DNA of 64,000 bases from Coprothermobacter platensis DSM 11748 (GTDB lineage: Bacteria; Coprothermobacterota; Coprothermobacteria; Coprothermobacterales; Coprothermobacteraceae): assembly GCF_000378005.1 (NCBI RefSeq), contig NZ_KB899040.1, positions 857,645 through 921,644 on the forward strand, given 5' to 3'. Shown here piece after piece: positions 25,731 through 34,253 of the stretch; position 1 is the first letter of the stretch, and every line of letters begins with the position of its first letter. The notes beneath the pieces are model-generated. The model was not told the origin of the DNA. It did not search any database and saw only the letters and a program-made list of their open reading frames with translations. A program made the position numbers and the translations under genes.

Positions 25731-26978
25731 ATGAATAAATCTTTCTCAAGATCAAGAAGTAGTGCCCTCTTTGCTGGTTTAGCTGCTTATTTCTTTGTTT
25801 TTTTTGTAAGAACGTCCCTTACTGTGGTACAGCCCGATCTCCAAGCGACATTTTCTCTAAGTGCATCTCAGTTCTCGTTACTCACATCTGTCTATTTCTA
25901 TACCTACGCGCTCATGCAAATACCGGCTGGAGTACTCATAGATTATTGGGGCCCTCGTAAGTCCATTGCACTCGCCATGATTATAGCCTCGGTAGGCTCA
26001 TGGATTTTTGCTTCCGCTCCGAATTATTCTACGCTCTTACTGGGAAGGTTTATTTCAGCGTTAGGCGTATCACCGGTTTACATAGCAGTGCTCAAATTGA
26101 ATAGTTCATGGTTCTTACCTGTGGAATTCGTTGCCTTAACCGGCATCACAACGTTTATCGGGAATTTAGGAGCGCTTGTTTCATCGGCTCCATTAGCCCT
26201 TTTGGTGGCAAAAATAGGCTGGAAAGCATCGTTCTATTCTATCGGTATTATTACGTTAATCGTGAGCATAATAGCATTAGCTTTCATAAAAGACCGACCA
26301 TCTACTGTAGGTTTTGAAGATTTGAATGAGCAGAACTCTTTAACGTGGAAGGAAACCATGGCAGGATTGAAGAACATAATTAATAAGAGAGAAATATGGT
26401 TTCCCACATTAGTGTATTTCTTTTCGCTGGCACCAGTTATGACACTGCAAGCGGCCTGGGGAGTTCCACTATTACATAACCTGGCACATGTCAGTACAAT
26501 AACAGCCAGTTATATTGTCATGCTCATTGCCGTAGGTTTTATGACAGCAGCTTTGGCTTCTGGTATGCTCACAGCACGTTTAGGAGAACTACGTTTTTCG
26601 AAGCTTTTTCTATTATTTAGTGCCATCCTGTGGATTCTTTTGTTGACCGCCTCTTACTGGCCTATTTATGTTTTTGCTTTATGGTTTTTCCTCATAGGAT
26701 TTACTTCTGCAGGATACATGCCCGTTTGGCAATGGGGTAAAGAAATAGCCGGAACAACATTTTCAGGCATAGGCATGGCCATAGTCAATGCAGGTGGTTT
26801 CTTGGGAGCTGCATTTGGACAATTGTTCTACGGCGTAGTACTTGATCTTTTCCATTGGAAAAGCTACACAACCATTGCATTTAGTATGAGCAACTTGATG
26901 TTGACAATGTCGTCAGTGTTGGCATTTGTAACGCTTTTACTGTATGAAAGCGCAAAACGTTCACGAAGGAGGCGCTAA
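25731..26978 (+). CDS. MFS transporter
   Basis: About 415 residues with 12 predicted membrane segments. PAGVLIDYWGPRKSIALAMI matches the MFS loop 2-3 signature; VRTSLTVVQPDLQATFSLSASQFS is the usual first helix-loop. It resembles sugar-phosphate/organic-anion or nitrate/nitrite-type members but the substrate cannot be read. I place the start at the ATG at 25731; the frame opens at TTG 25701. No Shine-Dalgarno is visible, so it may be leaderless. It is divergent from the MarR gene. Confidence 0.82.
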   Translation: MNKSFSRSRSSALFAGLAAYFFVFFVRTSLTVVQPDLQATFSLSASQFSLLTSVYFYTYALMQIPAGVLIDYWGPRKSIALAMIIASVGSWIFASAPNYSTLLLGRFISALGVSPVYIAVLKLNSSWFLPVEFVALTGITTFIGNLGALVSSAPLALLVAKIGWKASFYSIGIITLIVSIIALAFIKDRPSTVGFEDLNEQNSLTWKETMAGLKNIINKREIWFPTLVYFFSLAPVMTLQAAWGVPLLHNLAHVSTITASYIVMLIAVGFMTAALASGMLTARLGELRFSKLFLLFSAILWILLLTASYWPIYVFALWFFLIGFTSAGYMPVWQWGKEIAGTTFSGIGMAIVNAGGFLGAAFGQLFYGVVLDLFHWKSYTTIAFSMSNLMLTMSSVLAFVTLLLYESAKRSRRRR

Positions 26979-26987
26979 AATAAGACT

Positions 26988-27668
26988 ATGCCATATCCAA
27001 ATCATATAGGATTCATCGTAGACGGCAACAGACGTTGGGCGAAAGAACAAGGTTTGCCTACGTTTGAAGGTCACAGAGCTGGTTTTGATAAGGTTTTTTT
27101 CGTTACAGATTGCATATTAGAAACGCCTGTAAAGGAAATCACATTTTACCTGTTCAGCACGGAAAACTGGAAACGATCTCAAGATGAAGTCGGCTACTTA
27201 ATGGACCTTGGCGCAGAAATGGCTTACAAATTATTAGAACCATGGGCAAAGAAAAACGTGAGAACGTTCCATATAGGAGATAAAGCTGGTTTGCCAGAAA
27301 AAGTGGCAAAAGCATTATCCGACTTAGAAGAAGGCACAAAAGATAATACTGGTTTGATAGTAAACTTAGCCCTGAATTACGGCGGAAAATTAGAAATTGT
27401 TCATGCTGTTAATAGTGCATTGCGAGAGTCAGACAAAAAAGAAATAACCGAGGATGATATTAGCAAACACTTATACAATCCTCTATCAAACCCTGTAGAT
27501 CTCATCGTGAGAACGAGCGGAGAACAACGCATTTCCAATTTCCTTATCTGGCAAGCCGCTTACGCTGAACTTATATTCTTGCCAAAATATTGGCCAGCCA
27601 TAGACCAAGAAGACGTAGACTATATACTAAACGAATTCATTAGAAGGCAAAGAAGGTTCGGCGTATGA
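26988..27668 (+). CDS. uppS: Isoprenyl transferase (undecaprenyl diphosphate synthase)
   Basis: 226 residues. IGFIVDGNRRWAKEQGLPTFEGHRAG, YLFSTENWKRSQDEV, NLALNYGGKLEI and VDLIVRTSGEQRISNFLIWQAAYAELIF are the cis-prenyltransferase motifs. It makes the lipid carrier for peptidoglycan and other surface polymers. AAGGAGG is 15 bases from the ATG, too far for normal use, while TAAAAT lies six bases upstream and overlaps the MFS stop; a leaderless internal promoter is possible. Overlaps parA by 4 bases. Confidence 0.94.
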   Translation: MPYPNHIGFIVDGNRRWAKEQGLPTFEGHRAGFDKVFFVTDCILETPVKEITFYLFSTENWKRSQDEVGYLMDLGAEMAYKLLEPWAKKNVRTFHIGDKAGLPEKVAKALSDLEEGTKDNTGLIVNLALNYGGKLEIVHAVNSALRESDKKEITEDDISKHLYNPLSNPVDLIVRTSGEQRISNFLIWQAAYAELIFLPKYWPAIDQEDVDYILNEFIRRQRRFGV

Positions 27669-28429
27669 TCATATCTGTAGCTAACCAAAAGGGAGGCGTA
27701 GGTAAAACTACTACTGCCCTGACATTGTCATCGTTATATGCTCAAAATAGAAAAGTGTTGCTTGTAGACATGGACGCTCAGGGGAATGCCACTACAGGTT
27801 TTGGTGTTAGCAAGAATGATCTTAAGAAAACTACATACAACGTACTTATTGAGGACATACCAGCATCTGAAGCGTTTATAAAGGTCAGAGACAACCTTTA
27901 CATAGTTCCATCTAACTTGGATTTAGCAGGAGCCGAAGTAGAATTAGTGAACGTGATGAGCAGAGAAAGCCGCCTAAAATACGCATTAGAACCGTTAAAA
28001 GATCAGTTCGACGTTATAATCATCGACACACCGCCTTCGTTAGGGCTGTTGACCATAAACGCTCTTGTAGCTTCAGATTGGGTTTTAGTTCCCATACAAT
28101 GTGAGTTCTTTGCTTTGGAAGGCGTTGGTCAGTTGTTAAAAACAGTAAACCTTGTAAGGCGTTACTTGAATACAGAGCTTGATGTACTCGGTTATTTGTT
28201 GACCATGTACGACCGTCGTACCAGGCTTAGTCAAGAAGTAGAAAGTGAACTCAGAGCATATTTCAAAGAAAAAGTTTTTGATACAGTAATTCCCAGAAGC
28301 ACAAGAGTAGCGGAGGCACCAAGCTATGGGCAGAGTATACAGGAATATGATAGTCATTCCCCCGCTGCCAGAGCATATAATCGGCTTATTAAGGAGATCG
28401 ATGAACGTGTCCAAGAACAAGCTCGGTAA
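27665..28429 (+). CDS. parA: Chromosome partitioning ATPase ParA/Soj
   Basis: 254 residues with the deviant Walker A KGGVGKTTTALTLS, LLVDMDAQGNATTG and IIIDTPPSLGLLTINAL. It dimerises on ATP and DNA and is stimulated by ParB to move or organise origins. Starts at the ATGA overlap with uppS and precedes parB. Neither rsmG nor dnaA is adjacent, unlike the usual origin cluster. Confidence 0.94.
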   Translation: MIISVANQKGGVGKTTTALTLSSLYAQNRKVLLVDMDAQGNATTGFGVSKNDLKKTTYNVLIEDIPASEAFIKVRDNLYIVPSNLDLAGAEVELVNVMSRESRLKYALEPLKDQFDVIIIDTPPSLGLLTINALVASDWVLVPIQCEFFALEGVGQLLKTVNLVRRYLNTELDVLGYLLTMYDRRTRLSQEVESELRAYFKEKVFDTVIPRSTRVAEAPSYGQSIQEYDSHSPAARAYNRLIKEIDERVQEQAR

Positions 28430-29237
28430 GGGACTTAACGCACTCCTTGGAGACAATTTAATTGGGGAAGAAATACTCCAGTTAGATCCAGGCTTGATTA
28501 CCACTTCACCTTTTCAACCGCGAACAGTTTTAGAAGACGATGACATTGATGAATTGGCAGAATCGCTGAAGAAGACGGGTGTACTTCAACCAATCTTGGT
28601 TAGAGGCTCAGGAGATAAATATGAACTCATAGCCGGAGAAAGACGTTGGAGAGCAGCCATGAAAGCAGGTTTAGAAAAGGTGCCCGTTATTGTTAAGAAT
28701 GTAAGCGACGAACAGGCAATGGTCATGGCTTTGGTTGAAAACTTGCAAAGGAAAGATTTGAACCCCATAGAAACGGCTAAGGCATGCAAACAAATCATGG
28801 AATCTACTGGCATGACACAGGAAGAACTAAGCGAGGTATTGGGCATGAGCCGGCCCAATTTTTCTAACTTAATTCGTCTTCTTGATCTCCCTGAAGAATT
28901 ACAAGTTCTCTTACAAAAGGGTGACTTATCTGTGGGGCATGCAAAAGTCCTTTTAAGCTTGAAAGATAATGAACAAATGATAAAGTTAGGCAAAATTGTC
29001 GCAGCAAAAAAACTCTCAGTAAGGGACTTGGAGCGCTTGTGCAAAATGACTCAAGGACAAAAAACATCGCAGTCAAAAGACACGAATGTGTATAAGTTGA
29101 AAAAGGCGTTCTCGGATGTGAAGTCCATACCTGTACGTGTAACAAAGAATAAAAGTGGGTATGCCGTCACCATTAGTTTTTCTGACCCTGATAAGGCGAT
29201 AAAACTTGCGGAGTATCTAAAAACGTGGCAACCGTAG
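28401..29237 (+). CDS. parB: Chromosome partitioning protein ParB/Spo0J
   Basis: 278 residues. KNKLGKGLNALLG is the ParA-contacting N-terminus; SPFQPRTVLEDDDIDELAESLKKTGVLQPI and AGERRWRAAMKAGLEKVPVIV form the CTPase/ParB domain with the ERRWRA motif; TQEELSEVLGMSRPNFSNLIRLLDLP is the HTH. It binds parS and spreads as a CTP clamp. ATG at 28401 follows AAGGAGATCG; the frame opens earlier inside parA, giving a 29-base overlap. I found no parS consensus site near it. Confidence 0.94.
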   Translation: MNVSKNKLGKGLNALLGDNLIGEEILQLDPGLITTSPFQPRTVLEDDDIDELAESLKKTGVLQPILVRGSGDKYELIAGERRWRAAMKAGLEKVPVIVKNVSDEQAMVMALVENLQRKDLNPIETAKACKQIMESTGMTQEELSEVLGMSRPNFSNLIRLLDLPEELQVLLQKGDLSVGHAKVLLSLKDNEQMIKLGKIVAAKKLSVRDLERLCKMTQGQKTSQSKDTNVYKLKKAFSDVKSIPVRVTKNKSGYAVTISFSDPDKAIKLAEYLKTWQP

Positions 29238-29953
29238 TCCTTTTAGATATAGGTAACACGAAAACAAAACTTGCTATTAGTGATGGTAGAAATATACTTC
29301 AAACAAAAGAGTTTTTCAGTCACGAACCTGATTTCTCGGAACTTCCCGAGCAGTTTGATCACTGGGTTTTGAGTTCTGTGGTTCCAGAATTAGGATCAGA
29401 CTGGATAGCTAAACTTTCGAAGGTTGCAAAAGGTATTCAACTTAAAAAAGCAGAGAAATTTGATTTTATATTCGATGTGAGTAAAAAAGCAGAAGTTGGC
29501 GATGACCGGTTGGCAGATATTGAGGGTGCGTATTTTTTAGGGTTTAATGCCCCATTCATTACAATAGACTTCGGTACAGCCAGTGTGATTAATTTAGTCA
29601 CACCGAAAAATGAGTTTGTAGGTGGAGCTATAGGGCCCGGCGTTATGTCCTCTTTCGACTGTCTCATATCGAAGGCCGCTCTTCTTAAGTCTGTGGAACT
29701 TGAAATTCCTACAGAGGTAATTGGTCATGATACAAAAACAAATCTGGACGCTGGGTTCATCTTCGGATTCAGCTTCTGGGCTGAAGGATTCTATCATGAA
29801 ATAAAGAAATTTTATCCAGAATTGAAAGCTCTTATGACAGGTGGAGCAGCCAGTTTGATAAGTAAAGTTGCTACTTTTCCATGTAGATATGTGCCTAATC
29901 TAAGCTTGTTGGGCCTTCTTCGTATTCTTGAACTTAACCAACACTTGTTATAG
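29225..29953 (+). CDS. coaX: Type III pantothenate kinase
   Basis: 242 residues. LLDIGNTKTKLAI (phosphate loop), GDDRLADIEGAYFLG, ITIDFGTASVINLV and FVGGAIGPGVMSS are CoaX motifs of the ASKHA fold. It phosphorylates pantothenate as the first step of coenzyme A synthesis. The start is GTG, overlapping parB by 13 bases, with GGAG about 11 bases upstream. Its TAG stop forms part of the -10 of the following glg promoter. Confidence 0.93.
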   Translation: MATVVLLDIGNTKTKLAISDGRNILQTKEFFSHEPDFSELPEQFDHWVLSSVVPELGSDWIAKLSKVAKGIQLKKAEKFDFIFDVSKKAEVGDDRLADIEGAYFLGFNAPFITIDFGTASVINLVTPKNEFVGGAIGPGVMSSFDCLISKAALLKSVELEIPTEVIGHDTKTNLDAGFIFGFSFWAEGFYHEIKKFYPELKALMTGGAASLISKVATFPCRYVPNLSLLGLLRILELNQHLL

Positions 29954-29956
29954 AAT
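29928..29956 (+). promoter_or_regulatory. Promoter of glgD inside the coaX 3' end
   Basis: TTGAAC (29928-29933), a 17-base spacer and TAGAAT (29951-29956), whose first three bases are the coaX stop codon. Six bases separate it from the glgD ATG, so transcription should start at or next to the AUG. Confidence 0.7.
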
Positions 29957-29962
29957 ACTTTT

Positions 29963-30931
29963 ATGGAAGCCTTTGGCTTTATTTTTGCTCATGATTGGGT
30001 TCATTCTTTAGATCCTCTTACACTGGTAAGGCCAGCTTCTTCATTACCTGTCTTGGGAAAATACAGAGCTATAGATTTTTCCTTGTCAAGCATGGTAAGA
30101 GCGGGAATAGTCCGCATTGGTATTAGTTTGGATACAGAGGCGGTATCTCTTTTAGACCATCTTCGCATTGCTTCACAGTGGGATCTGGATAAAAAGGAAG
30201 GTGGCCTATTCATCCTTCCAGGTAAGTATTTGGGAACAATGGATGCTTTTTTTAGAAACACCACATTTTTGAGACGTGCCGAAGAAGAACTCATCGTTGT
30301 CGCATGGGGCGATTCCGTCTATAACATCGATTTTAACGACGTTCTGAAATATCATGTAGACAAGGCAGCAGATATCACATACTTAGGTGATTCTGAAGAT
30401 CCTTTTGTTTTTGTGATAAACAAATATTTATTGATGGAAATCCTTTTTGCATATAAAGATCTGCGCGATTTTTGGCGTGATGCCGTATCCAGTATAAGAA
30501 GTGATCTCCACATTGAGCAATTCCCTTCCAATTTTCCCGTTTACAGGCTTTCAGACGGTCTAAACACGTTCTATCGGCTGCACATGGATGCTCTTGACTT
30601 AGATGTTTATAGAGGACTTACACAAAACATGGTGATGACTAAACTGCGTGACTTCCCGCCGGCAAAGTTCTCTACAACATGTAGGATAACTGACAGCATT
30701 ATCTCCGATGGTTGCATTATCGGTGGGCATGTTATCCACAGTGTCGTAGGTAGAAACTCTGTTATTCGTGCTGGAGCTTACGTAGAAAACTCGATCCTTA
30801 TGCAAGATGTGGTCGTAGAAGAGGGAGCTCGATTAGTCAATGTTATTGCTGATCGCTATACAGTGTTTAGAGCAAACAGAGAAGTTGTAAGCAACGAATT
30901 AACCGTGATACCAAGGGAGAATGTAATATGA
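29963..30931 (+). CDS. glgD: Glucose-1-phosphate adenylyltransferase, GlgD-type subunit
   Basis: 322 residues. LDPLTLVRPASSLPVLGKYRAIDFSLSSMVRAGI corresponds to the pyrophosphorylase N-terminus but without the GGxGTRL nucleotide loop, as in the non-catalytic GlgD subunits. A left-handed beta-helix (about 225-300) with ITDSIISDGCIIGGHVIHSVVG follows. It is shorter than typical GlgD (about 370). It should modulate GlgC in glycogen precursor synthesis. No Shine-Dalgarno; its own promoter is next to the start. ATGA overlap with glgC. Confidence 0.88.
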   Translation: MEAFGFIFAHDWVHSLDPLTLVRPASSLPVLGKYRAIDFSLSSMVRAGIVRIGISLDTEAVSLLDHLRIASQWDLDKKEGGLFILPGKYLGTMDAFFRNTTFLRRAEEELIVVAWGDSVYNIDFNDVLKYHVDKAADITYLGDSEDPFVFVINKYLLMEILFAYKDLRDFWRDAVSSIRSDLHIEQFPSNFPVYRLSDGLNTFYRLHMDALDLDVYRGLTQNMVMTKLRDFPPAKFSTTCRITDSIISDGCIIGGHVIHSVVGRNSVIRAGAYVENSILMQDVVVEEGARLVNVIADRYTVFRANREVVSNELTVIPRENVI

Positions 30932-32157
30932 ATGTGCTAGCCATCATCTTAGCTGGAGGTACAGGAACACGTTTAGGTGTCCTTACAGAAACGTTAGCAA
31001 AACCCTCAGTGTACTTTGGCGGAAAGTACAGGATAATTGATTTTGCCCTTTCCAACTGTGCTCACTCCCAACTTGAGGGCATCGCTATTCTTCCTCAGTA
31101 CAGGCCAGTAGAACTGATAAGCCACGTTGCGATGGGAAGACCCTGGGATTTTGTGAAAAGGACATCATATTTCGCTGTGTTACCCCCTCACAAAGAATGG
31201 TACCATGGCACCGCAGATGCCGTGTATCAAAATATAGAGTACATCGATTATCTTAATCCTGATGTCGTAATAATTTTATCCGCTGATCATGTGTATCTTA
31301 TGGACTACCGTCCTTTGCTAAAATACATGAGTTTGAAAAATGCACGTGCTGTATTGGCATCCACCACCGTACCATGGGAAGAAGCAAATCGTTATGGTAT
31401 CGTGGTGACAGACGAACATGAACGTATTCTGGAATTTCAGGAAAAGCCCACCGCGCCCAAGTCGAATCTAGCAAATATGGGCATCTATGCGTTTGATTGG
31501 CATTATTTACGTGATTTGCTTTCGGAAGATGGTACCCGCGAAGACTCGAGCCACGATTTTGGTTCTGATCTGTGGCCCCGAGTGGTAGCATCAGGTGAAC
31601 CTGCATATGCTTATAAATTTGATGGCTATTGGCTGGATGTAGGAACAATCAAGTCTTTTTGGGAAGGCCATATGGATTTGGTCGCTCCTTTTCCTCGACT
31701 TAATCTATATGATCCGCGCTGGAAAATCTATACAAGTCCTGCCGATCTCCCCTCTCCCATTTTTCTCGGTTCTGGAAGCGCAAGAAGCACTTTGGTTAGT
31801 GAAGGTAGCGTCGTAAAAGGGAATTTACTGCGGTCAGTGGTGGGACTTCAAAGTTTTATTGATGACGACGCCGAAGTTGTTGAAAGCATCATTGGACCAC
31901 GCTCTTATATTGGCAAAGGTTCAAAACTATATCGTGTGATCACAGGCGAAAGCGTCCATATAGGTAATGGGGTAATAATCGGTGAAGGCGATCCAGTTCC
32001 TAATGAAGTTGCGCCACACATTTACACGGACGAAATAAGCGTATTGGGAAGGAATGTAATCGTGCAGGATGGGAGCCGCCTTGGTAAGCAATGTGCTGTC
32101 CAAGAAAGCGCAACCGTAAACGGTATTTATGGCAGCGGATCGTTCATTTATAGATAA
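30928..32157 (+). CDS. glgC: Glucose-1-phosphate adenylyltransferase, catalytic GlgC subunit
   Basis: 409 residues. ILAGGTGTRLGVLTETLAKPSVYFGGKYRIIDFALSNC is the nucleotide loop and substrate region; WYHGTADAVYQN, LSADHVYLMDY and FDGYWLDVGTIKSFWEGHMDL follow; the C-terminal beta-helix includes SIIGPRSYIGKGS. It makes ADP-glucose for glycogen. GGGAGA precedes the ATG. Glycogen synthase and branching enzyme are not in the window. Confidence 0.94.
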   Translation: MNVLAIILAGGTGTRLGVLTETLAKPSVYFGGKYRIIDFALSNCAHSQLEGIAILPQYRPVELISHVAMGRPWDFVKRTSYFAVLPPHKEWYHGTADAVYQNIEYIDYLNPDVVIILSADHVYLMDYRPLLKYMSLKNARAVLASTTVPWEEANRYGIVVTDEHERILEFQEKPTAPKSNLANMGIYAFDWHYLRDLLSEDGTREDSSHDFGSDLWPRVVASGEPAYAYKFDGYWLDVGTIKSFWEGHMDLVAPFPRLNLYDPRWKIYTSPADLPSPIFLGSGSARSTLVSEGSVVKGNLLRSVVGLQSFIDDDAEVVESIIGPRSYIGKGSKLYRVITGESVHIGNGVIIGEGDPVPNEVAPHIYTDEISVLGRNVIVQDGSRLGKQCAVQESATVNGIYGSGSFIYR

Positions 32158-33421
32158 TAAACAGCCCTTAGTTAGATTCTCTTCTGATAATAGGTGGTTC
32201 ATAGATGGGGACATCTTTTTTGCTTTTACGGGAAGTCATTTCGACGCAAGAACCCTTATCCCATCACTTCAAGACAGAGCAACACTTGTTATTACAGAGA
32301 AAGAGGCAAAAGGCAAGAACGTAATCTTTAGACCTGATGCCAAGATGTTGTACAAGGAGTTCATAAAAGCAGGATCAAAGGTTTATCCATTACATGTCTT
32401 AGGTGTAACAGGTACCAAAGGGAAAAGCACCATCGCATGGTGGCTTTCTTCCCTGCTTTCCACAGGTTATATGGGAACACTGGGCATTAAAGCAAAAGAC
32501 GAGTTTTTTGTATTGCCGACTACGACTACTGGCGCCGATGCGTTGTTCAATACTTATAGGAAAACAGGAGAAGATAATTGGGTAGTGGAGTTGTCGTCCA
32601 TAGGACTTGTGGAAGAGAGGCTTCCTTTACCCTTGGAAGGTTTGATATGGACTACCTTAGAACCTGAACACATGGACTATCATAAAACACTTTATGCTTA
32701 TTATTTGGCGAAGAAAAAAGCATTCCAATATGTAAAGAAAGGTGCTTTCACACTTATGGGACAGAACGTGCCCAGTCCAATTCTTTCGTCAAATAATATT
32801 TTGAGATACGGACGCTATGGAGATTTCTACATAACCTATCGCACCGAGAGTGAATGGGAACAAGACGTTTATATTTACACTCCACAGGGAGAAACGCATG
32901 TACATTTGCCAATGCCCGGAGAAGTGTTTGCACAAGATGCTGTAGCAGTGGTAGCTGCAGCCATGTTATGGAAAGGAATTAAAATAGAGGGGCTTTTCCC
33001 TCAGATACCTGTGCGGATGAACCACATAGTGATAAATGGTATAGAAATGGTCATCGACTTTGCTCATACGCCTGAGAGCATCGATGCCTGTCTTAGTACG
33101 GTCGTGCAGCGCTGGGGAAAAGATTTTGTTGTCATACATGGAGCCACAGGATATGAACCGGAACAGAAAAGTTATGAAATAATAGAGATCATAAAAAAGT
33201 ATGGCGCTGTTGGTGCAGCTTCGCTAATAAAGTCTTTAGACGAAGACCAATCAAACAAAACAATGCAACGCTATAAAGATGCCGGTTTTATCACAGGACC
33301 GAGCACACAAGTGTTTAAGGAATGCAGCGATCGTTTTCACAGATGGGTAATAGTAGGCATGAGAGATGCCTATGACAGATTAAAGGAGGCTGGATTGTAT
33401 GGATCTGGAGAAAGCAATTAG
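32129..33421 (+). CDS. Divergent MurE-like Mur ligase
   Basis: 430 residues, shorter than MurE (about 490). The ATP loop GVTGTKGKSTIAWWL, YMGTLGIKAK, VVELSSIGLVEERL, WTTLEPEHMDYHKT and VIDFAHTPESIDACL follow MurE order. The usual GGDRDxxKR segment is replaced by HGATGYEPEQKS, and I see no DNPR or equivalent motif for the added diamino acid. It may be a peptidoglycan ligase with altered substrate or a related amide ligase. It overlaps glgC by 29 bases and has no clear Shine-Dalgarno. Confidence 0.75.
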   Translation: MAADRSFIDNKQPLVRFSSDNRWFIDGDIFFAFTGSHFDARTLIPSLQDRATLVITEKEAKGKNVIFRPDAKMLYKEFIKAGSKVYPLHVLGVTGTKGKSTIAWWLSSLLSTGYMGTLGIKAKDEFFVLPTTTTGADALFNTYRKTGEDNWVVELSSIGLVEERLPLPLEGLIWTTLEPEHMDYHKTLYAYYLAKKKAFQYVKKGAFTLMGQNVPSPILSSNNILRYGRYGDFYITYRTESEWEQDVYIYTPQGETHVHLPMPGEVFAQDAVAVVAAAMLWKGIKIEGLFPQIPVRMNHIVINGIEMVIDFAHTPESIDACLSTVVQRWGKDFVVIHGATGYEPEQKSYEIIEIIKKYGAVGAASLIKSLDEDQSNKTMQRYKDAGFITGPSTQVFKECSDRFHRWVIVGMRDAYDRLKEAGLYGSGESN

Positions 33422-33887
33422 TGCTCTACAGTATGCATTAGAGATGGAAAAGGAAGGTGTTCGTTTTTATCAGGAGAAAGCCGAAGAGTCAAAAAGTCCC
33501 TCGGTTAAGGATTTATTCACGGGCCTGGTAAAAATGGAAGAAAGTCACGTTGATTACATCTCAAGGATTCTTGGGTTTTTAAAAGAGGAAAGCGCTTTTA
33601 AGGACGAAATGCCACCAGAAGAAACACCTTTTAAAACGGTTAGTAGCGAAGAGGAGTCAGAGTTTAATTTTAGTGAAATTGCCGCTCTGCGCATGGCATT
33701 ACTTTTGGAACATGATTTTGCTGAGTTCTACAAGAAGGCAGCAGACAACACCGATGATCCCATAGGAAAACAAATCTACTTAAAACTGGCTGCATGGGAA
33801 CAAGGACACGAGTCTGCCATTCGCAACGAATTAGATAACCTTATGAAAGAACATTGGTATGATATGGGATTCTCTCCCCTACTTTGA
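33399..33887 (+). CDS. Rubrerythrin-like diiron protein
   Basis: 162 residues forming a ferritin-like four-helix bundle. MEKEGVRFYQEKAEES with KMEESHVDYI and LLEHDFAEFYKKAAD with AAWEQGHESAI give the two Glu/ExxH diiron pairs. There is no rubredoxin domain. Such proteins reduce peroxide or handle iron in anaerobes. AAGGAGG precedes the ATG, which overlaps the Mur ligase gene by 23 bases. The stop overlaps the convergent membrane-protein gene by 9 bases. Confidence 0.83.
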   Translation: MDLEKAISALQYALEMEKEGVRFYQEKAEESKSPSVKDLFTGLVKMEESHVDYISRILGFLKEESAFKDEMPPEETPFKTVSSEEESEFNFSEIAALRMALLLEHDFAEFYKKAADNTDDPIGKQIYLKLAAWEQGHESAIRNELDNLMKEHWYDMGFSPLL

Positions 33888-34253
33888 AGAATTAAGAAAT
33901 TTTCTTAAAAGTCGGTAAGAGAATGCATCTACAAGGGCAATAATAAGTGCTGCTATGGTAAACCATACTTTATGAGAAGTTGAGATTATTAAAGTAAGGT
34001 AGAAAAGAACTTCTAAAAAACATGAAACGGTTAGATGGGCAGCGACAAAGTAAGGCTTGTTGGCATCGGCTAAAGCGGCTAAGAAAAGAAAGATAAAAAC
34101 ACATTGAACGGCAAAATCGACCCAAGAGCCGCTGAGTTGAAAAAACGAGTAAACGCTTACTACTAAGCAAACAATAAGGAAGACAGCCAGAACGCGCCAA
34201 TGCTTACTAAGTAGGCTATCGTGAGCTGAACTACGAGCTGAATCGCTGTCCAT
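33879..34253 (-). CDS. Small four-helix membrane protein of unknown function
   Basis: 124 residues with four hydrophobic segments (about 20-38, 45-64, 72-92, 95-113) and a polar N-terminus. I recognise no family. Its first 91 bases overlap the 3' end of feoB in another frame, yet AAGGAG lies 11 bases before the ATG at 34253, so the start is credible. As the last gene of the feo operon it might assist iron uptake, but nothing shows that directly. Confidence 0.65.
   Translation of the reverse strand: MDSDSARSSAHDSLLSKHWRVLAVFLIVCLVVSVYSFFQLSGSWVDFAVQCVFIFLFLAALADANKPYFVAAHLTVSCFLEVLFYLTLIISTSHKVWFTIAALIIALVDAFSYRLLRKFLNSSK

Noticed and set aside
28136-28504. Long antisense ORF (122 codons) across parA/parB
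   Set aside because: It mirrors two well-supported genes and has no start signals; typical antisense shadow.
27665-29237. parS site near parAB
   Set aside because: I looked for TGTTTCACGTGAAACA-like sequences and saw none; only CACGTG cores with poor flanks exist elsewhere.
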